Below the pieces are notes generated by a model. That model was given only the letters and a program-made list of their open reading frames with translations. It had not been told where the DNA came from and did not search any database. Source: Gammaproteobacteria bacterium (GTDB lineage: Bacteria > Pseudomonadota > Gammaproteobacteria > Burkholderiales > Rhodocyclaceae). From it: DNA of 64,000 bases. The translations under genes and the position numbers were made by a program. Of this stretch, positions 53,393 through 63,355 are shown in pieces. Where the stretch lies: NCBI GenBank assembly GCA_018828385.1, contig JAHJVE010000012.1, forward strand, positions 87,348 to 151,347, written 5' to 3'. Numbering within the stretch: the stretch's first letter is position 1; each line of letters opens with the position of its first letter.

Positions 53393-56089
53393 ATGAGCAC
53401 CTCTCTGAAGACCCTGATCAGCAAACTCAACACGACCTGCCGCCAGGCCGCCGAACGCGCCGCCAGCCTGTGCATGTCACGCGGCAATTACGAGGTGGAT
53501 CTCGAGCATCTGTTGCTGGCGATACTGGAAAATCCGGGCACCGACCTGCTGGTCATCGCCAAGCGTTGTGGCATCAGCCCGACTGGTCTGGAGCGCGAAT
53601 TGAGCCAGGAGGTCGACCGCTTCAAGACCGGCAACACGCGGACGCCGGTGTTTTCCACGCACATCCTCAAGCTGCTCCAACAGGCCTGGCTGATCGCCTC
53701 GCTCGATGCCCGCCTGCCGCGCATCCGCTCCGGCCACCTGCTGCTCGCGCTGCTCACCGAGCCGGACCTGGCGCAACTTGCCACGCGCGGTGCCAAGCTG
53801 CTGGCCAAGCTGCGGCTCGACGAGCTCAAGCACAATTTTGACAAGATGACCGACGGCTCGGCCGAAGCGGCTGAAGTGCTCGGGCTGGGTGAGGGCAATG
53901 AGGCCGACGCTGGCGAGGAGGGCGATGTTGCCGCGCCGCAGGGCGGCAAGACGCCGGCGCTCGATCAATTCACCACCAACCTGACGCAGCGCGCCCGCGA
54001 CGGCAAGGTGGACCCGGTGATCGGCCGCGATGCCGAAATCCGCCAGGCCATCGACATCCTGATGCGCCGCCGCCAGAACAACCCGATCCTGACCGGCGAG
54101 GCCGGCGTCGGCAAGACGGCCGTAGTCGAGGGGCTGGCCCTGCGCATTGCCCAGGACGACGTGCCGCCGCCGCTCATCGGCGTCGAACTGCACACGCTCG
54201 ACATGGGCCTGCTCCAGGCCGGCGCCAGCGTCAAGGGCGAGTTCGAGAATCGCCTGAAAAACGTCATCGACGAGGTCAAGAAGAGTCCCAAGCCGATCAT
54301 TCTGTTCATCGACGAAGCGCACACCATGATCGGCGCTGGCGGCCAGTCCGGCCAGAACGACGCCGCCAACCTGCTCAAGCCGGCGCTGGCCCGCGGCGAG
54401 TTGCGTACCGTGGCCGCCACCACCTGGGCGGAGTATAAGAAATACTTCGAGAAGGATGCCGCGCTGGCCCGCCGCTTCCAGGTGATCAAGGTCGAAGAGC
54501 CGAGCGAGCCGCTGGCCGCCGCCATGCTGCGCGGCATGGTGCCGCTCATGGAAAAGCATTTCGGCATCCGCGTCATGGACGAAGCGGTGACCGAAGCCGT
54601 CCGCCTGTCGCATCGCTACATCAGCGGCCGTCAGCTGCCGGACAAGGCGATCAGCGTGCTCGACACGGCCTGCGCCAAGGTAGCGCTGGGCCAGAGCGCC
54701 ACGCCGGCGTTGATCGATGAGGCCGACAAGCGTCTGCTGCGCGAGCGGGCCGAGCTGGCCGCACTGGAGCGTGAAGCGGCGAGCGGTGCCTGGCACGACA
54801 CACGGATCGGCGAACTCAAGGCGCAGATCGCCGCCATCGAATCCGACCTGGCCATCTTCAAGACGCGCTTCGAAGAGGAAAAAAACCTGGTCAGCCGCAT
54901 CCTGGCACTGCGTAGCGAGCTGGAAAACAGCACTCCCACGGTCAACCCGGAAAAAACCGCAAAAACGAAATCACGCAAAAAGGCCGGCGACACCCCGGCC
55001 GGCGACAGCGAACTCGACAAGGCGCTGGCCCGCCTGCGCGAACTGCAGGGCGAATCGCCCATGGTGCCGCTGCAGGTCGATGGTCATGTCGTGGCCGAGA
55101 TAATCGCCGCGTGGACCGGCATCCCGCTCGGCAAGATGGTCAAGGACGAAATCAACACCGTCCTCAACCTCAAGCCGCTGCTCAAGGAGCGGGTGATCGG
55201 CCAGGATCACGCCCTGGAAGCCGTTGCCCAGCGCGTGCGCACGGCGCGTGCCAACCTCGAAGACCCGAACAAGCCCAAGGGCGTGTTCATGTTTGTCGGC
55301 CCCTCCGGCGTTGGCAAGACCGAAACGGCGCTGGCCCTGGCCGACATTCTCTACGGCGGCGAGCGCAAGCTGGTCACCATCAACATGAGCGAATACCAGG
55401 AAGCGCACAGCGTCTCCGGCCTCAAAGGCTCGCCGCCGGGCTACGTAGGCTACGGCGAGGGCGGGGTGCTGACCGAAGCCGTGCGCCGCAATCCGTACAG
55501 CGTCGTGCTCCTTGACGAAGTCGAAAAAGCCCACCCGGACGTCCTCGAACTCTTCTTCCAGGTCTTCGACAAAGGCGTCCTCGACGATGCCGAAGGCCGC
55601 GAGATCGACTTCCGCAATACGTTGATCATCCTGACCAGCAACGTCGGCTCCACCCAGATCATGCAAGCCTGCCTCAACAAGCCGGCCGAGGAATTGCCTG
55701 AAGCCGACGCCCTGGCCGACGCCCTGCGTCCCGTCCTCTTCAAATCCTTCAAGCCGGCCTTCCTCGGCCGCATGAAAGTGGTGCCCTACTACCCGATCTC
55801 CGACGAGGTGCTGATCAGCATCATCAGCCTCAAGCTCGGCCGCATCCGCGACCGCGTCGCCGCCAACCACAAGGCCGAATTCCTGTGGGACGACAAACTC
55901 GTTGAGGCCGTGCTGGCGCGCTGTACCGAGGTCGATTCCGGCGCCCGCAACGTTGATCACATCCTCGGCGGCACGCTGCTCCCCGAAATCGCCGAGGCCG
56001 TGCTCGCCCGCATGGCGGAGGGCGCCGCCATCGAGCGCATCAAGGTCACGGCCGGCAAGAACGGCGAATTCAAGTACGCCATCAAGTAA
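53393..56089 (+). CDS. clpV: ClpV/TssH sheath-recycling AAA+ ATPase
   Basis: 898 residues. An N-terminal Clp-N domain is followed by AAA+ domain 1 with Walker A 'GEAGVGKT' near 234 and Walker B 'ILFIDEAH'. After the middle domain comes AAA+ domain 2 with 'GPSGVGKT' near 636 and 'SVVLLDEVEKAH'. It disassembles contracted TssBC sheath. In the middle-domain region, residues about 514-530 ('TPTVNPEKTAKTKSRKK') come from a short repeat and make a Lys-rich loop. Confidence 0.97.
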   Translation: MSTSLKTLISKLNTTCRQAAERAASLCMSRGNYEVDLEHLLLAILENPGTDLLVIAKRCGISPTGLERELSQEVDRFKTGNTRTPVFSTHILKLLQQAWLIASLDARLPRIRSGHLLLALLTEPDLAQLATRGAKLLAKLRLDELKHNFDKMTDGSAEAAEVLGLGEGNEADAGEEGDVAAPQGGKTPALDQFTTNLTQRARDGKVDPVIGRDAEIRQAIDILMRRRQNNPILTGEAGVGKTAVVEGLALRIAQDDVPPPLIGVELHTLDMGLLQAGASVKGEFENRLKNVIDEVKKSPKPIILFIDEAHTMIGAGGQSGQNDAANLLKPALARGELRTVAATTWAEYKKYFEKDAALARRFQVIKVEEPSEPLAAAMLRGMVPLMEKHFGIRVMDEAVTEAVRLSHRYISGRQLPDKAISVLDTACAKVALGQSATPALIDEADKRLLRERAELAALEREAASGAWHDTRIGELKAQIAAIESDLAIFKTRFEEEKNLVSRILALRSELENSTPTVNPEKTAKTKSRKKAGDTPAGDSELDKALARLRELQGESPMVPLQVDGHVVAEIIAAWTGIPLGKMVKDEINTVLNLKPLLKERVIGQDHALEAVAQRVRTARANLEDPNKPKGVFMFVGPSGVGKTETALALADILYGGERKLVTINMSEYQEAHSVSGLKGSPPGYVGYGEGGVLTEAVRRNPYSVVLLDEVEKAHPDVLELFFQVFDKGVLDDAEGREIDFRNTLIILTSNVGSTQIMQACLNKPAEELPEADALADALRPVLFKSFKPAFLGRMKVVPYYPISDEVLISIISLKLGRIRDRVAANHKAEFLWDDKLVEAVLARCTEVDSGARNVDHILGGTLLPEIAEAVLARMAEGAAIERIKVTAGKNGEFKYAIK
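54935..54973 (+). repeat. Protein-inserted short repeat, copy R2
   Basis: TCCCACGGTCAACCCGGAAA... continues for about 39 bases. It matches the arm and centre of the palindromic copy at 38166 and is read as 'PTVNPEKTAKTKS' inside ClpV. Confidence 0.6.
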
Positions 56090-56125
56090 GGATTTTTGCG
56101 GAACCCCCTCACGCCGGAGACCCCC

Positions 56126-56599
56126 ATGTTCAACCTGAGTTACAGCCTCTTCGCCAACGCCTACCGCCGCTTCGAGCGCCAGGACAAGGATGCCCTGTTT
56201 GCCAACCTCGGCTGGCAAGAGCAGGCCGGGGCCGGCGGCCATGTCCGCAACGGCGCCGTATTGACCAGCCTGGCCCTGATCTCGGCCGGCGCCCAGCTCA
56301 ATGGCGGCCTGCGCATCCTGGCCGGCCCCTTGCAAGGCGGCCGCGCCTTCAACGGCGCCAACCGGCTGGCCGGCTGGCTAGGCGACCACTTTGGCGAACC
56401 TGAAATCATCCCCCTCGATAAAGGCCTGAACGACGTCGCCTACCAGCTCTTCGGCCGGCGCGGCATCGTCGCCTTCATCCAGGGCAGTGGCCCGCAGGGC
56501 GGCTGCATCGGCCTGATCGACGGCCGCAACGCCGCACCCCTGTGCCGCGAGGCCGAACTCCATCACCCCCTGGAAGTCCGCTTCTGGGCGCTGAATTAA
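56126..56599 (+). CDS. Tae4-fold protein with lost catalytic residues
   Basis: 157 residues. The overall pattern follows Tae4 peptidoglycan amidases: 'SYSLFANAYRRF' near the start, then 'GHVRNGAVLTSLALISAG' where Tae4 has a QNACPIR-type motif, then 'RLAGWLGDHFGEPEII', 'GIVAFIQGSG' and 'GGCIGLIDGRN' where Tae4 has GH-x-x-LWNG. The catalytic Cys and His are both replaced, so hydrolysis is unlikely. No Tai4 immunity gene is nearby. It may be a structural or adaptor protein of the spike. The alignment is by eye from memory. Confidence 0.6.
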   Translation: MFNLSYSLFANAYRRFERQDKDALFANLGWQEQAGAGGHVRNGAVLTSLALISAGAQLNGGLRILAGPLQGGRAFNGANRLAGWLGDHFGEPEIIPLDKGLNDVAYQLFGRRGIVAFIQGSGPQGGCIGLIDGRNAAPLCREAELHHPLEVRFWALN

Positions 56600-56624
56600 C
56601 CCGCTTCATACCGGCCACAATGCC

Positions 56625-59594
56625 ATGACCCGCTCGAACCCGAACCTGAGTAATCTCCTCGACCAACTGCTCGGTGCCGGCTGGCGCCAGACCGCCCGCC
56701 TGCTCACGCTGACCACCCCGGCCGGCCCGGATGCCCTGCTGGCCGAAAGCGTGCGCATCGACGAAGCCCTCGGCCCGGTCAGCGAGCACGCCGGCTATCG
56801 CATCGAACTCACCGCGCTCTCCGCCAATGCTGACCAGTCGCTCAGCGAACTGCTCGGCCAGCCGGTCCGCCTCGACCTGCAAACCGCCGCCTCGCGCACC
56901 GTTCTGCGCCCCTTCCACGGCCACATCACGCAGATTTCCCGGGAAGGCGCCAACGGCGGCTTTGCCCGCTACCGCCTGATCATTGAACCCTGGCTCGCCT
57001 TCCTTGGCCACAATCAAGACAACTACTTCTTTCAGGACAAAACCGTCGTCGAGATAGTCGACGAACTCCTGGCCGACTGGGCCGGCCAGGGCAAACTCGT
57101 CCCCGCCTGGGAATGGCGCCTGACCGACCCCGCCCTCTATCCCAAACGCGGCATGACTGCGCAATACCTCGAAAGCGACCTCGCCTTCCTCAAACGCCTG
57201 CTCGCCGAAGAAGGCCTCTTCTGCTGGTTCGAACACGCCGTTGAAGAAGGCGACAGCCTGGGCAAACACACCCTGATCATCGCCGACCACAACGGCGCCT
57301 TCAGCGCCACCCCCCAGCCCCGCATCCGCTTCACCCAGGCCGGCGCCACGCTCGCCGAGGACAGCCTCGACCAATGGCTCGGCCAACGCCGCATCGACAC
57401 CAGCGAGACCAACGCCACCAGCTGGGACTACCGCAGCCTCTCGGTCCGCGCCCAAGGCAGCATCAGCGCCATCGACTCCGGCCCGCTCCCCAAAACCGTC
57501 GCCTGGTACGACCCCGGCCAATACGCCTGGCCAACCGCCGCCCACGGCGAACGCATGCTCGGCAACCAGCGCCAGGCCATCGACGCCCGCCTGAAACAAT
57601 TCCACGGTGCCGGCACCGTGCGCAGCGCCGCCCCCGGCACCACCTTCACCCTGGCCGACCACCCCGAACACGACCGGGACGAAGCCGAACAACGCCACTT
57701 CCTCATCACCGCCATCACCCACCGCGCCCGCAACAACCTCGGCGCCGCCATCCCCGGCGCCGAGAACGACCCCGCCGGCAATCCCACGGTCAACCGGAAA
57801 AAAAGCCCAAAATCAAAATCGCCTGAAGCCGAAACAGCCGATACCAACAACGACCTCTTCTACCGCAACGAACTCACCACCATCCGTTCCCCCATCCCCT
57901 GGCGCCCACTCATGGCCGACGCCCACGGCCGGCACATCCACCCGCGCCCGACCATCCGCGGCAACCTCACCGCCGTCGTCATTGGCTCCGGCGAACCCAC
58001 CCACACCGACCGCGACCTGCGCGTGCGCGTCCAGTTCCCCTGGCAACGCGGCGCCGACGCCGCCAGCCGCAACGCCCACCCGACCGGCGCCGACAACGCC
58101 CCGGCCAACCACAGCCTCGGCATCTGGCTACGCGTCATGACCCCCGTCGCCGGCGCCAACTGGGGCGGCCACCTCATCCCCCGGCCCGGGCAAGAAGTCC
58201 TCGTCGCCTTCCAGAACGGCAACATCGACCGCCCCGTCATCATCGGCGCCCTCTACAACGGCCAAGGCCAGAACGACGCCCAAGGCAATCGCATCGGCAG
58301 CGCCAGCCAGTCCGCCAGCCCCAACGCCCCGGCCTTCTTCGCCGGCCAGGAAGACCCCCAACACACCCACACCGCCAGCCTCTCCGGCCTCAAAAGCCAA
58401 CAACTCAGCACCAGCCAAAGCGGGCAGGGCGGCTACAACCAACTCGTCTTCGACGACACCCCCGGCGAAGCCCGCATCGAACTCGCCACCACCCAATACC
58501 AAAGCGGCCTCCAACTCGGCCACCTCAAACAACAAACCGACAACGCCCGCCAAGCCGACCGCGGCCACGGCGGCGAACTCGCCACCCAGGCCAGCCTCGC
58601 CCTACGCGCCGGCAACGGCCTGCTCATAACCGCCGACGCCCGCCCCAACGCCAGCGGCCAGCACCTCGACAGCCGCGAAGCCATCAGCCAGACCGACGAC
58701 GCCCAAAGCCTCACGCAAAGCCTCGCTGACCTTGCGCAAAAACAAAACGCCGCCCTCAAAGGCGAGCCGCAAGCCGACAAGATCCCGGCCATCGACAGCC
58801 TCGCCCACGCCAGTGAAGTCCTCGCCGCCACCGCCAGCCAAGGCCAAGGCAGCCAGCAAGGCGGCAGCGACATCAAAGCCACCCTCGGCGGCACCGGCAC
58901 CGTCGCCGCCTGGTCCGAACCGCGCCTCCAACTCAGCGCCCCGGCCGGCATCGCCCAACTCACCCCGGCCGACCACCTCCTCGTCGCCGGCAAAAACATC
59001 GTCATCGCCGCCCAGGACACCAACCTCATCGCCCAGGGCAACCACAGCCTCGCCATCAAGGACGGCCTGGCGATCTTCACCGCCGGCAAAGCCAACAACA
59101 AAAACAAACCCAACCAGGAAACCGGCATCCACCTCCACGCCGCCAGCGGCCAAGTCAGCCTGCAAAGCCAAAGCGGCAAAACGACGGCGGCGGCAGACAA
59201 GAAAGTCACCCTCGCCAGCACCACCGGCAACCTCAACGCCAGCGCCAAGAGCCACATCCTCGCCACGGCCCAGGGCGCCAGCCTGAAGATCGAAGGCGGG
59301 AATATCAGCCTGCATGCACCGGGCAAGGTGGAACTGAAGGCGAGTCAGAAGAATTTGGCGGGGCCGGCGTCGGCATCGGCGGAAGGTCTGACGTTGCCAA
59401 AATCCAGGGATCTATACGATCAGCAATTTGTGGTTCGCGATCAGCAGACACAAGAGCCGATTGCCGGGGCGCCGTACCGCATCGAAGATGGCAAGGGAAA
59501 TCTCCTGTTCTCTGGTATCGCCGATGAAAAGGGGCAAACCGTCCGCCTGACCTTCCCGAAAGCAGAACAACTGAAGTTGTTCTGGGGCAAATAA
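56625..59594 (+). CDS. vgrG: VgrG spike protein 2
   Basis: 989 residues. It has a gp27-like N-terminus, then the OB domain ('WLRVMTPVAGANWGGHLIPRPGQEVLVAF'), DUF2345 ('PADHLLVAGKNIVIAAQDTNL') and a C-terminal Ig/transthyretin-like domain ('RDQQTQEPIAGAPYRIEDGKGN'). The last domain differs from that of VgrG1, which suggests a different cargo, most likely the next gene. The coding strand is extremely C-rich at third positions across 57.3-59.3 kb. Residues 387-400 come from the short repeat. Confidence 0.96.
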   Translation: MTRSNPNLSNLLDQLLGAGWRQTARLLTLTTPAGPDALLAESVRIDEALGPVSEHAGYRIELTALSANADQSLSELLGQPVRLDLQTAASRTVLRPFHGHITQISREGANGGFARYRLIIEPWLAFLGHNQDNYFFQDKTVVEIVDELLADWAGQGKLVPAWEWRLTDPALYPKRGMTAQYLESDLAFLKRLLAEEGLFCWFEHAVEEGDSLGKHTLIIADHNGAFSATPQPRIRFTQAGATLAEDSLDQWLGQRRIDTSETNATSWDYRSLSVRAQGSISAIDSGPLPKTVAWYDPGQYAWPTAAHGERMLGNQRQAIDARLKQFHGAGTVRSAAPGTTFTLADHPEHDRDEAEQRHFLITAITHRARNNLGAAIPGAENDPAGNPTVNRKKSPKSKSPEAETADTNNDLFYRNELTTIRSPIPWRPLMADAHGRHIHPRPTIRGNLTAVVIGSGEPTHTDRDLRVRVQFPWQRGADAASRNAHPTGADNAPANHSLGIWLRVMTPVAGANWGGHLIPRPGQEVLVAFQNGNIDRPVIIGALYNGQGQNDAQGNRIGSASQSASPNAPAFFAGQEDPQHTHTASLSGLKSQQLSTSQSGQGGYNQLVFDDTPGEARIELATTQYQSGLQLGHLKQQTDNARQADRGHGGELATQASLALRAGNGLLITADARPNASGQHLDSREAISQTDDAQSLTQSLADLAQKQNAALKGEPQADKIPAIDSLAHASEVLAATASQGQGSQQGGSDIKATLGGTGTVAAWSEPRLQLSAPAGIAQLTPADHLLVAGKNIVIAAQDTNLIAQGNHSLAIKDGLAIFTAGKANNKNKPNQETGIHLHAASGQVSLQSQSGKTTAAADKKVTLASTTGNLNASAKSHILATAQGASLKIEGGNISLHAPGKVELKASQKNLAGPASASAEGLTLPKSRDLYDQQFVVRDQQTQEPIAGAPYRIEDGKGNLLFSGIADEKGQTVRLTFPKAEQLKLFWGK
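57782..57820 (+). repeat. Protein-inserted short repeat, copy R3
   Basis: TCCCACGGTCAACCGGAAAA is identical to the palindromic copy at 38166 over its first 22 bases. It is read as 'PTVNRKKSPKSKSP' within VgrG2. Confidence 0.6.
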
Positions 59595-59633
59595 TTTATG
59601 GATCACGAGACAGATAAGGAACAGGAACAGACC

Positions 59634-62111
59634 ATGTCCTACGTCGCCAGCACCGCAGAATTGAAGTCGGCCCCTGCCGATACAGAGCGAAAAAGTCAGA
59701 TTCACAGTCAGGTAGCCCCGGCTCCCAGTGCCTACCTGCGCCTCGATACCGGCGAGGTGATCGGTGTTCCAGCTTCCGATCTCACACAGCTCAACAATGA
59801 GTTCGACAAATGGAACCGCCTGATTTACGAACAATTATTAGCCAATGAAGTGCTCGCTGTATGCGATGCGCGCCTGGAGGCCATTGCTCACCAGCTGGCT
59901 GTTCAGGAAAAGAGCGTTTCCGAGGATGTCATCAAGGAATCCGAAAAAGCCCAGGGCTTCGCGCTTGAATGGCGAGAAAAGGCGACAGAGAAGCTTCGGA
60001 CGGAACTTGCTCCTTTGGACAAACTGGGGGGGGCAGGTAAGAAATTGGTAGAACTCATCCCGCTGGCTGAAAAGCCGGGAGACAGCCTTGCCGCACACAA
60101 GCACGGCAAGGAGAACGGTGATTGGAAGCTTGACGGGATCAATCCCAAGATCGCCTGGAGCTTCAAGAGCGCTGCCGGTATCCGTGATCATTTCAAGCAA
60201 GTCGAACGATACAAGGGGGTTGGCCCCTTGCGTACCATTCCCTCCGATAAGTTGAAAACCGCCTGGCCCAAGGCCAAAGATGAAAAGTCCATGAAATGGG
60301 CAGAGGTCTACAAAAAAGAAAAAGGCGGAAAACGCAAGATTGACCGGGTAAAGATGCGCCAATACTTGGGGGAACAGGTTCAAGGAATCAAGGGAAAAAG
60401 CTCCGATTTAGTCAAACTCGAAATCAGCAATACCGGCACCCTGGGTCCAGAAGTGCTTGCCAACTGGAACGCCAACGCCACGTTCAACAAGGAAGGCAAG
60501 TTGGTCTTTGGCGATACGCAGTATGGCGATATTGATCTATCCGCTGAAGCGGCCGCAATGCGTTACTTCACCGGCGGCAGCCTGTCGGGGGAGATTGCTC
60601 CGCTCAAGGGCAATGTAAACATTAAGGCGGAAGGAAGCGCCGAAATCGCCTTTGCTGAAGGCAAGGCCGGTGCCAGCCTCTTCTTGCCATCCAAGGAAGG
60701 CATCATGCTGTACCTGCTCGATATCAAGCAGATCCACGCGCTCGCCAAAGGCAAGGCCATGCCCGGAAAGCCCTACGACATGGGTGCCGTTCGCATGATC
60801 GCCGCGGCGGAACTCAAGGGAGTGATCGGCGTCAGCATTGCCGGCGAAGTTTCCCTCGGCGTTGCCATGAAAGACATCGAAACCACCGACCTTGACGGCA
60901 AAAAGAAACACGCCAAGGAAGCGCGTCTTTCAGGGAAACGAAACAAGAACAAGCGCGCCCGCACGATCGATGTAACTGGGCAGGCCGATGATTGGAAAAA
61001 CATGGCTGGCGCCACAGCAGAAGTCAGTCTGTTCGCTGGCGCCAAGGGCGGTCTTGAACTCAAAGGCAGCCTGCAATGGCGCAACCCGCACAGCGAGAAC
61101 AAAGAGTTCGAAGCGATGGCCAGCATCGCGCCGGAGGTCCAGGGTCAGGCCGGGATTGGTGCCTCGGCCAAGATGATGATTGATTACGTCGATGGCGTGT
61201 TCCGGATAACGGCCCATGCCGGTATCTGCTTTGGCGTCGGAGCAGAGGGCACCGTCAGCTTCGCGGTGAATGTGAAGCAAATTGGGAGTTTCATCTACTG
61301 GCTCTACTACAACCTGCTCAATGTGGGGTTCAGGAATTTGGTGATACTCAGCAAAGCGGCGTTCAAGGTGTTCAAGCAGTTGTGCTATCTGATGGTTTGC
61401 CAAGGGAAGAAGGTGGAGGAGTATTTCTTGAAAACAGGCGATGACTTGAAAAAAGCGTTTGCCGACATGGCCGAAAAATATGAAAAAGCCCAAGCCTCCT
61501 ACGATCTCGGCAAGCGTATTCTCGCCAACCCGGATCAAACCCGTTTCAGCCCGCCGGAAAGCAAGGGTATCTTGATCTATCAACTCACACGCCACGGCAA
61601 GGAGAGTTTTCCCGTCGAACCGGGCCTGGGCAGCGGCTACCTGCGTACGCAAAAAAGTGCCGTGCTCGCCATCCTGCACCAGACGCAACTGAAGGCCGAC
61701 ATCGAGAACGTGATCCAGCACATTGACCCGGAAGGTGCGAAAGGGAGTTTCAGCGACAACCTGACGATGCTGAAGAAATTCTTTGCGCTGGAGGGGCCTG
61801 GTGGGCTGAATCTTCCCGGAACAACAGTGCAAGAGGATGAATTCCAGAATATCTTGCGCCGTGCCGGTTTCGCTGCACAGCAACTCTCGGCAGCGCGGCA
61901 ATCAGCGGGCGGCGAGGTTGACCAGATCGCGATGAATGGCGATTTCGGGGGCTGGTACGACACGGTGACCGGCACGCTCAAGGAAGAGTCGACACGGGGT
62001 TATGTGGCGGTGGCGAACAACTCGATGGAGTATGCCCTGCAACGCGTTAGGGATCGGGATCATCCGCTGTTCGCCTCGGCAGAGGGCGGGTTCTATTCGT
62101 CGGTGGCGTAA
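59634..62111 (+). CDS. Large T6SS cargo effector, unrecognised activity
   Basis: 825 residues from the ATG at 59634 (ribosome site 'aggaa'); an earlier ATG at 59598 is possible. It directly follows vgrG2. The first 270 residues are helical with coiled-coil character. The middle (about 280-550) is rich in alternating Gly/Ala beta-like stretches ('AEVSLFAGAKGGLELKGSLQW', 'GICFGVGAEGTVSFAVNV'), which could insert in membranes. A hydrophobic helix 'IGSFIYWLYYNLLNVGFRNLVIL' follows. A pore-forming or membrane-acting toxin is possible but unproven. Confidence 0.65.
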   Translation: MSYVASTAELKSAPADTERKSQIHSQVAPAPSAYLRLDTGEVIGVPASDLTQLNNEFDKWNRLIYEQLLANEVLAVCDARLEAIAHQLAVQEKSVSEDVIKESEKAQGFALEWREKATEKLRTELAPLDKLGGAGKKLVELIPLAEKPGDSLAAHKHGKENGDWKLDGINPKIAWSFKSAAGIRDHFKQVERYKGVGPLRTIPSDKLKTAWPKAKDEKSMKWAEVYKKEKGGKRKIDRVKMRQYLGEQVQGIKGKSSDLVKLEISNTGTLGPEVLANWNANATFNKEGKLVFGDTQYGDIDLSAEAAAMRYFTGGSLSGEIAPLKGNVNIKAEGSAEIAFAEGKAGASLFLPSKEGIMLYLLDIKQIHALAKGKAMPGKPYDMGAVRMIAAAELKGVIGVSIAGEVSLGVAMKDIETTDLDGKKKHAKEARLSGKRNKNKRARTIDVTGQADDWKNMAGATAEVSLFAGAKGGLELKGSLQWRNPHSENKEFEAMASIAPEVQGQAGIGASAKMMIDYVDGVFRITAHAGICFGVGAEGTVSFAVNVKQIGSFIYWLYYNLLNVGFRNLVILSKAAFKVFKQLCYLMVCQGKKVEEYFLKTGDDLKKAFADMAEKYEKAQASYDLGKRILANPDQTRFSPPESKGILIYQLTRHGKESFPVEPGLGSGYLRTQKSAVLAILHQTQLKADIENVIQHIDPEGAKGSFSDNLTMLKKFFALEGPGGLNLPGTTVQEDEFQNILRRAGFAAQQLSAARQSAGGEVDQIAMNGDFGGWYDTVTGTLKEESTRGYVAVANNSMEYALQRVRDRDHPLFASAEGGFYSSVA

Positions 62112-62161
62112 TCGCGCAAGCGTACAATCCCCGGTTATTCAGTTTGGCTATTTGGAAACCC

Positions 62162-63250
62162 ATGCTTACTTCACACATTTCCTTCCGCCTCCTTACCTTG
62201 ACGGCGCTGGTGGCCCTTGCCCCATCGGCTGGTGCAGCACCCGATTTCTCGGCTCTGCCGCGCACCGAATCGCCGAACCTGAAGCGCGTCAAACCACCGG
62301 CCAATCCCAGGGTGTTGAATGAACACATGCCAGATGCGCAGGTTGAGAAGTTGCCCATCCCCAAACAACCGCCGGAACTGACCGCCGCTTTGCTCGACTT
62401 GGAAAAAGGCAGCATCGAGGAACGGGTCGCCAAGCTCAAGAAGAAGAGCATCGCCGATCTGGTCTATGTGCGCGGCGGCTCCTTCATGCGCGGCGATTTC
62501 GCCAAAATCGCTGGCATTGGCGCGGCACTGACCGCCAGCATGGATGACAAAGTGGTCAAGGAAATCACACTAAGCGATTTCTGGATGGGCAAGTACAAGA
62601 TCACCTATGCCGAGTTCGATGTGTTTACGGATGCGACGGGAAGGCAGCGAACAGGCGCTGAGCGCAAAGGAATAGGTCGCCATCCCTTGATTCCTGCCGG
62701 TGCCTACTGGCAGGAAGCCAAGGACTATTGCCTGTGGCTGGGGCAAATCACCGGCTACCCCTTCGATCTACCGACCGAAGCGCAGTGGGAGTACGCGGCG
62801 CGGAGTCGTGGGCAGTTCTTTGCGACGGCGACGGACAACGGGAATTGGGAGAAGGGAAGGAATGCACCGTTCTCGGAGCAGGCAGACACGATTGCTCAAA
62901 AATATGCGAAGACGGCTACTAGCCGATACCCTGTGGGTCTGTTCCCCCCCAATCCGCTTGGTGTATATGACATGGCCTTTATGGACTGGGAGTGGGTAAA
63001 CGACTGGTACGCTGAATATGCCTATGAAACGGCCAGCAAAACCGATCCGTCAGGCCCTGAGTCGGGCAAGGAGAAGGTGATACGAAGCTGGTATGTCGGA
63101 AATGGGCAGATTATCGGGACGAGTATTTGGCGAAAAACAAAAGCCCCAATCCCATATCGCAGAAATGCTGATGATGAATACGTGCCAGACCATACATACA
63201 ACTCACCAACCCTCCGCTGCGTAATTTACAGTGCTTCCTTGAAACGGTAA
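62162..63250 (+). CDS. Periplasmic FGE/SUMF1-fold protein
   Basis: 362 residues from the ATG at 62162. The signal peptide 'RLLTLTALVALAPSAGA' sends it to the periplasm. The domain has formylglycine-generating-enzyme features: 'FVxVRGGSFMRGDF'-type start ('VYVRGGSFMRGD'), 'EITLSDFWMGKYKITYAEFDVF', 'PFDLPTEAQWEYAARS' and 'MDWEWVNDWY'. It follows a vgrG-linked effector, where proteins of this fold often occur. It may be immunity protein or a helper. No copper-binding Cys pair is evident, so catalysis is doubtful. Confidence 0.8.
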   Translation: MLTSHISFRLLTLTALVALAPSAGAAPDFSALPRTESPNLKRVKPPANPRVLNEHMPDAQVEKLPIPKQPPELTAALLDLEKGSIEERVAKLKKKSIADLVYVRGGSFMRGDFAKIAGIGAALTASMDDKVVKEITLSDFWMGKYKITYAEFDVFTDATGRQRTGAERKGIGRHPLIPAGAYWQEAKDYCLWLGQITGYPFDLPTEAQWEYAARSRGQFFATATDNGNWEKGRNAPFSEQADTIAQKYAKTATSRYPVGLFPPNPLGVYDMAFMDWEWVNDWYAEYAYETASKTDPSGPESGKEKVIRSWYVGNGQIIGTSIWRKTKAPIPYRRNADDEYVPDHTYNSPTLRCVIYSASLKR

Positions 63251-63355
63251 CTAAGGTGAGGAGGAGCATGCAGAGTACATCACGCACTTTAAGCGTATGA
63301 GTAGCTTTCGCTACATCAACATGAGCGATGTAGGGTATCCGGAATGAGGGGAACC

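Noticed and set aside
56126-56599. An active Tae4 amidase effector
   Set aside because: Both catalytic residues are replaced and no immunity gene accompanies it.
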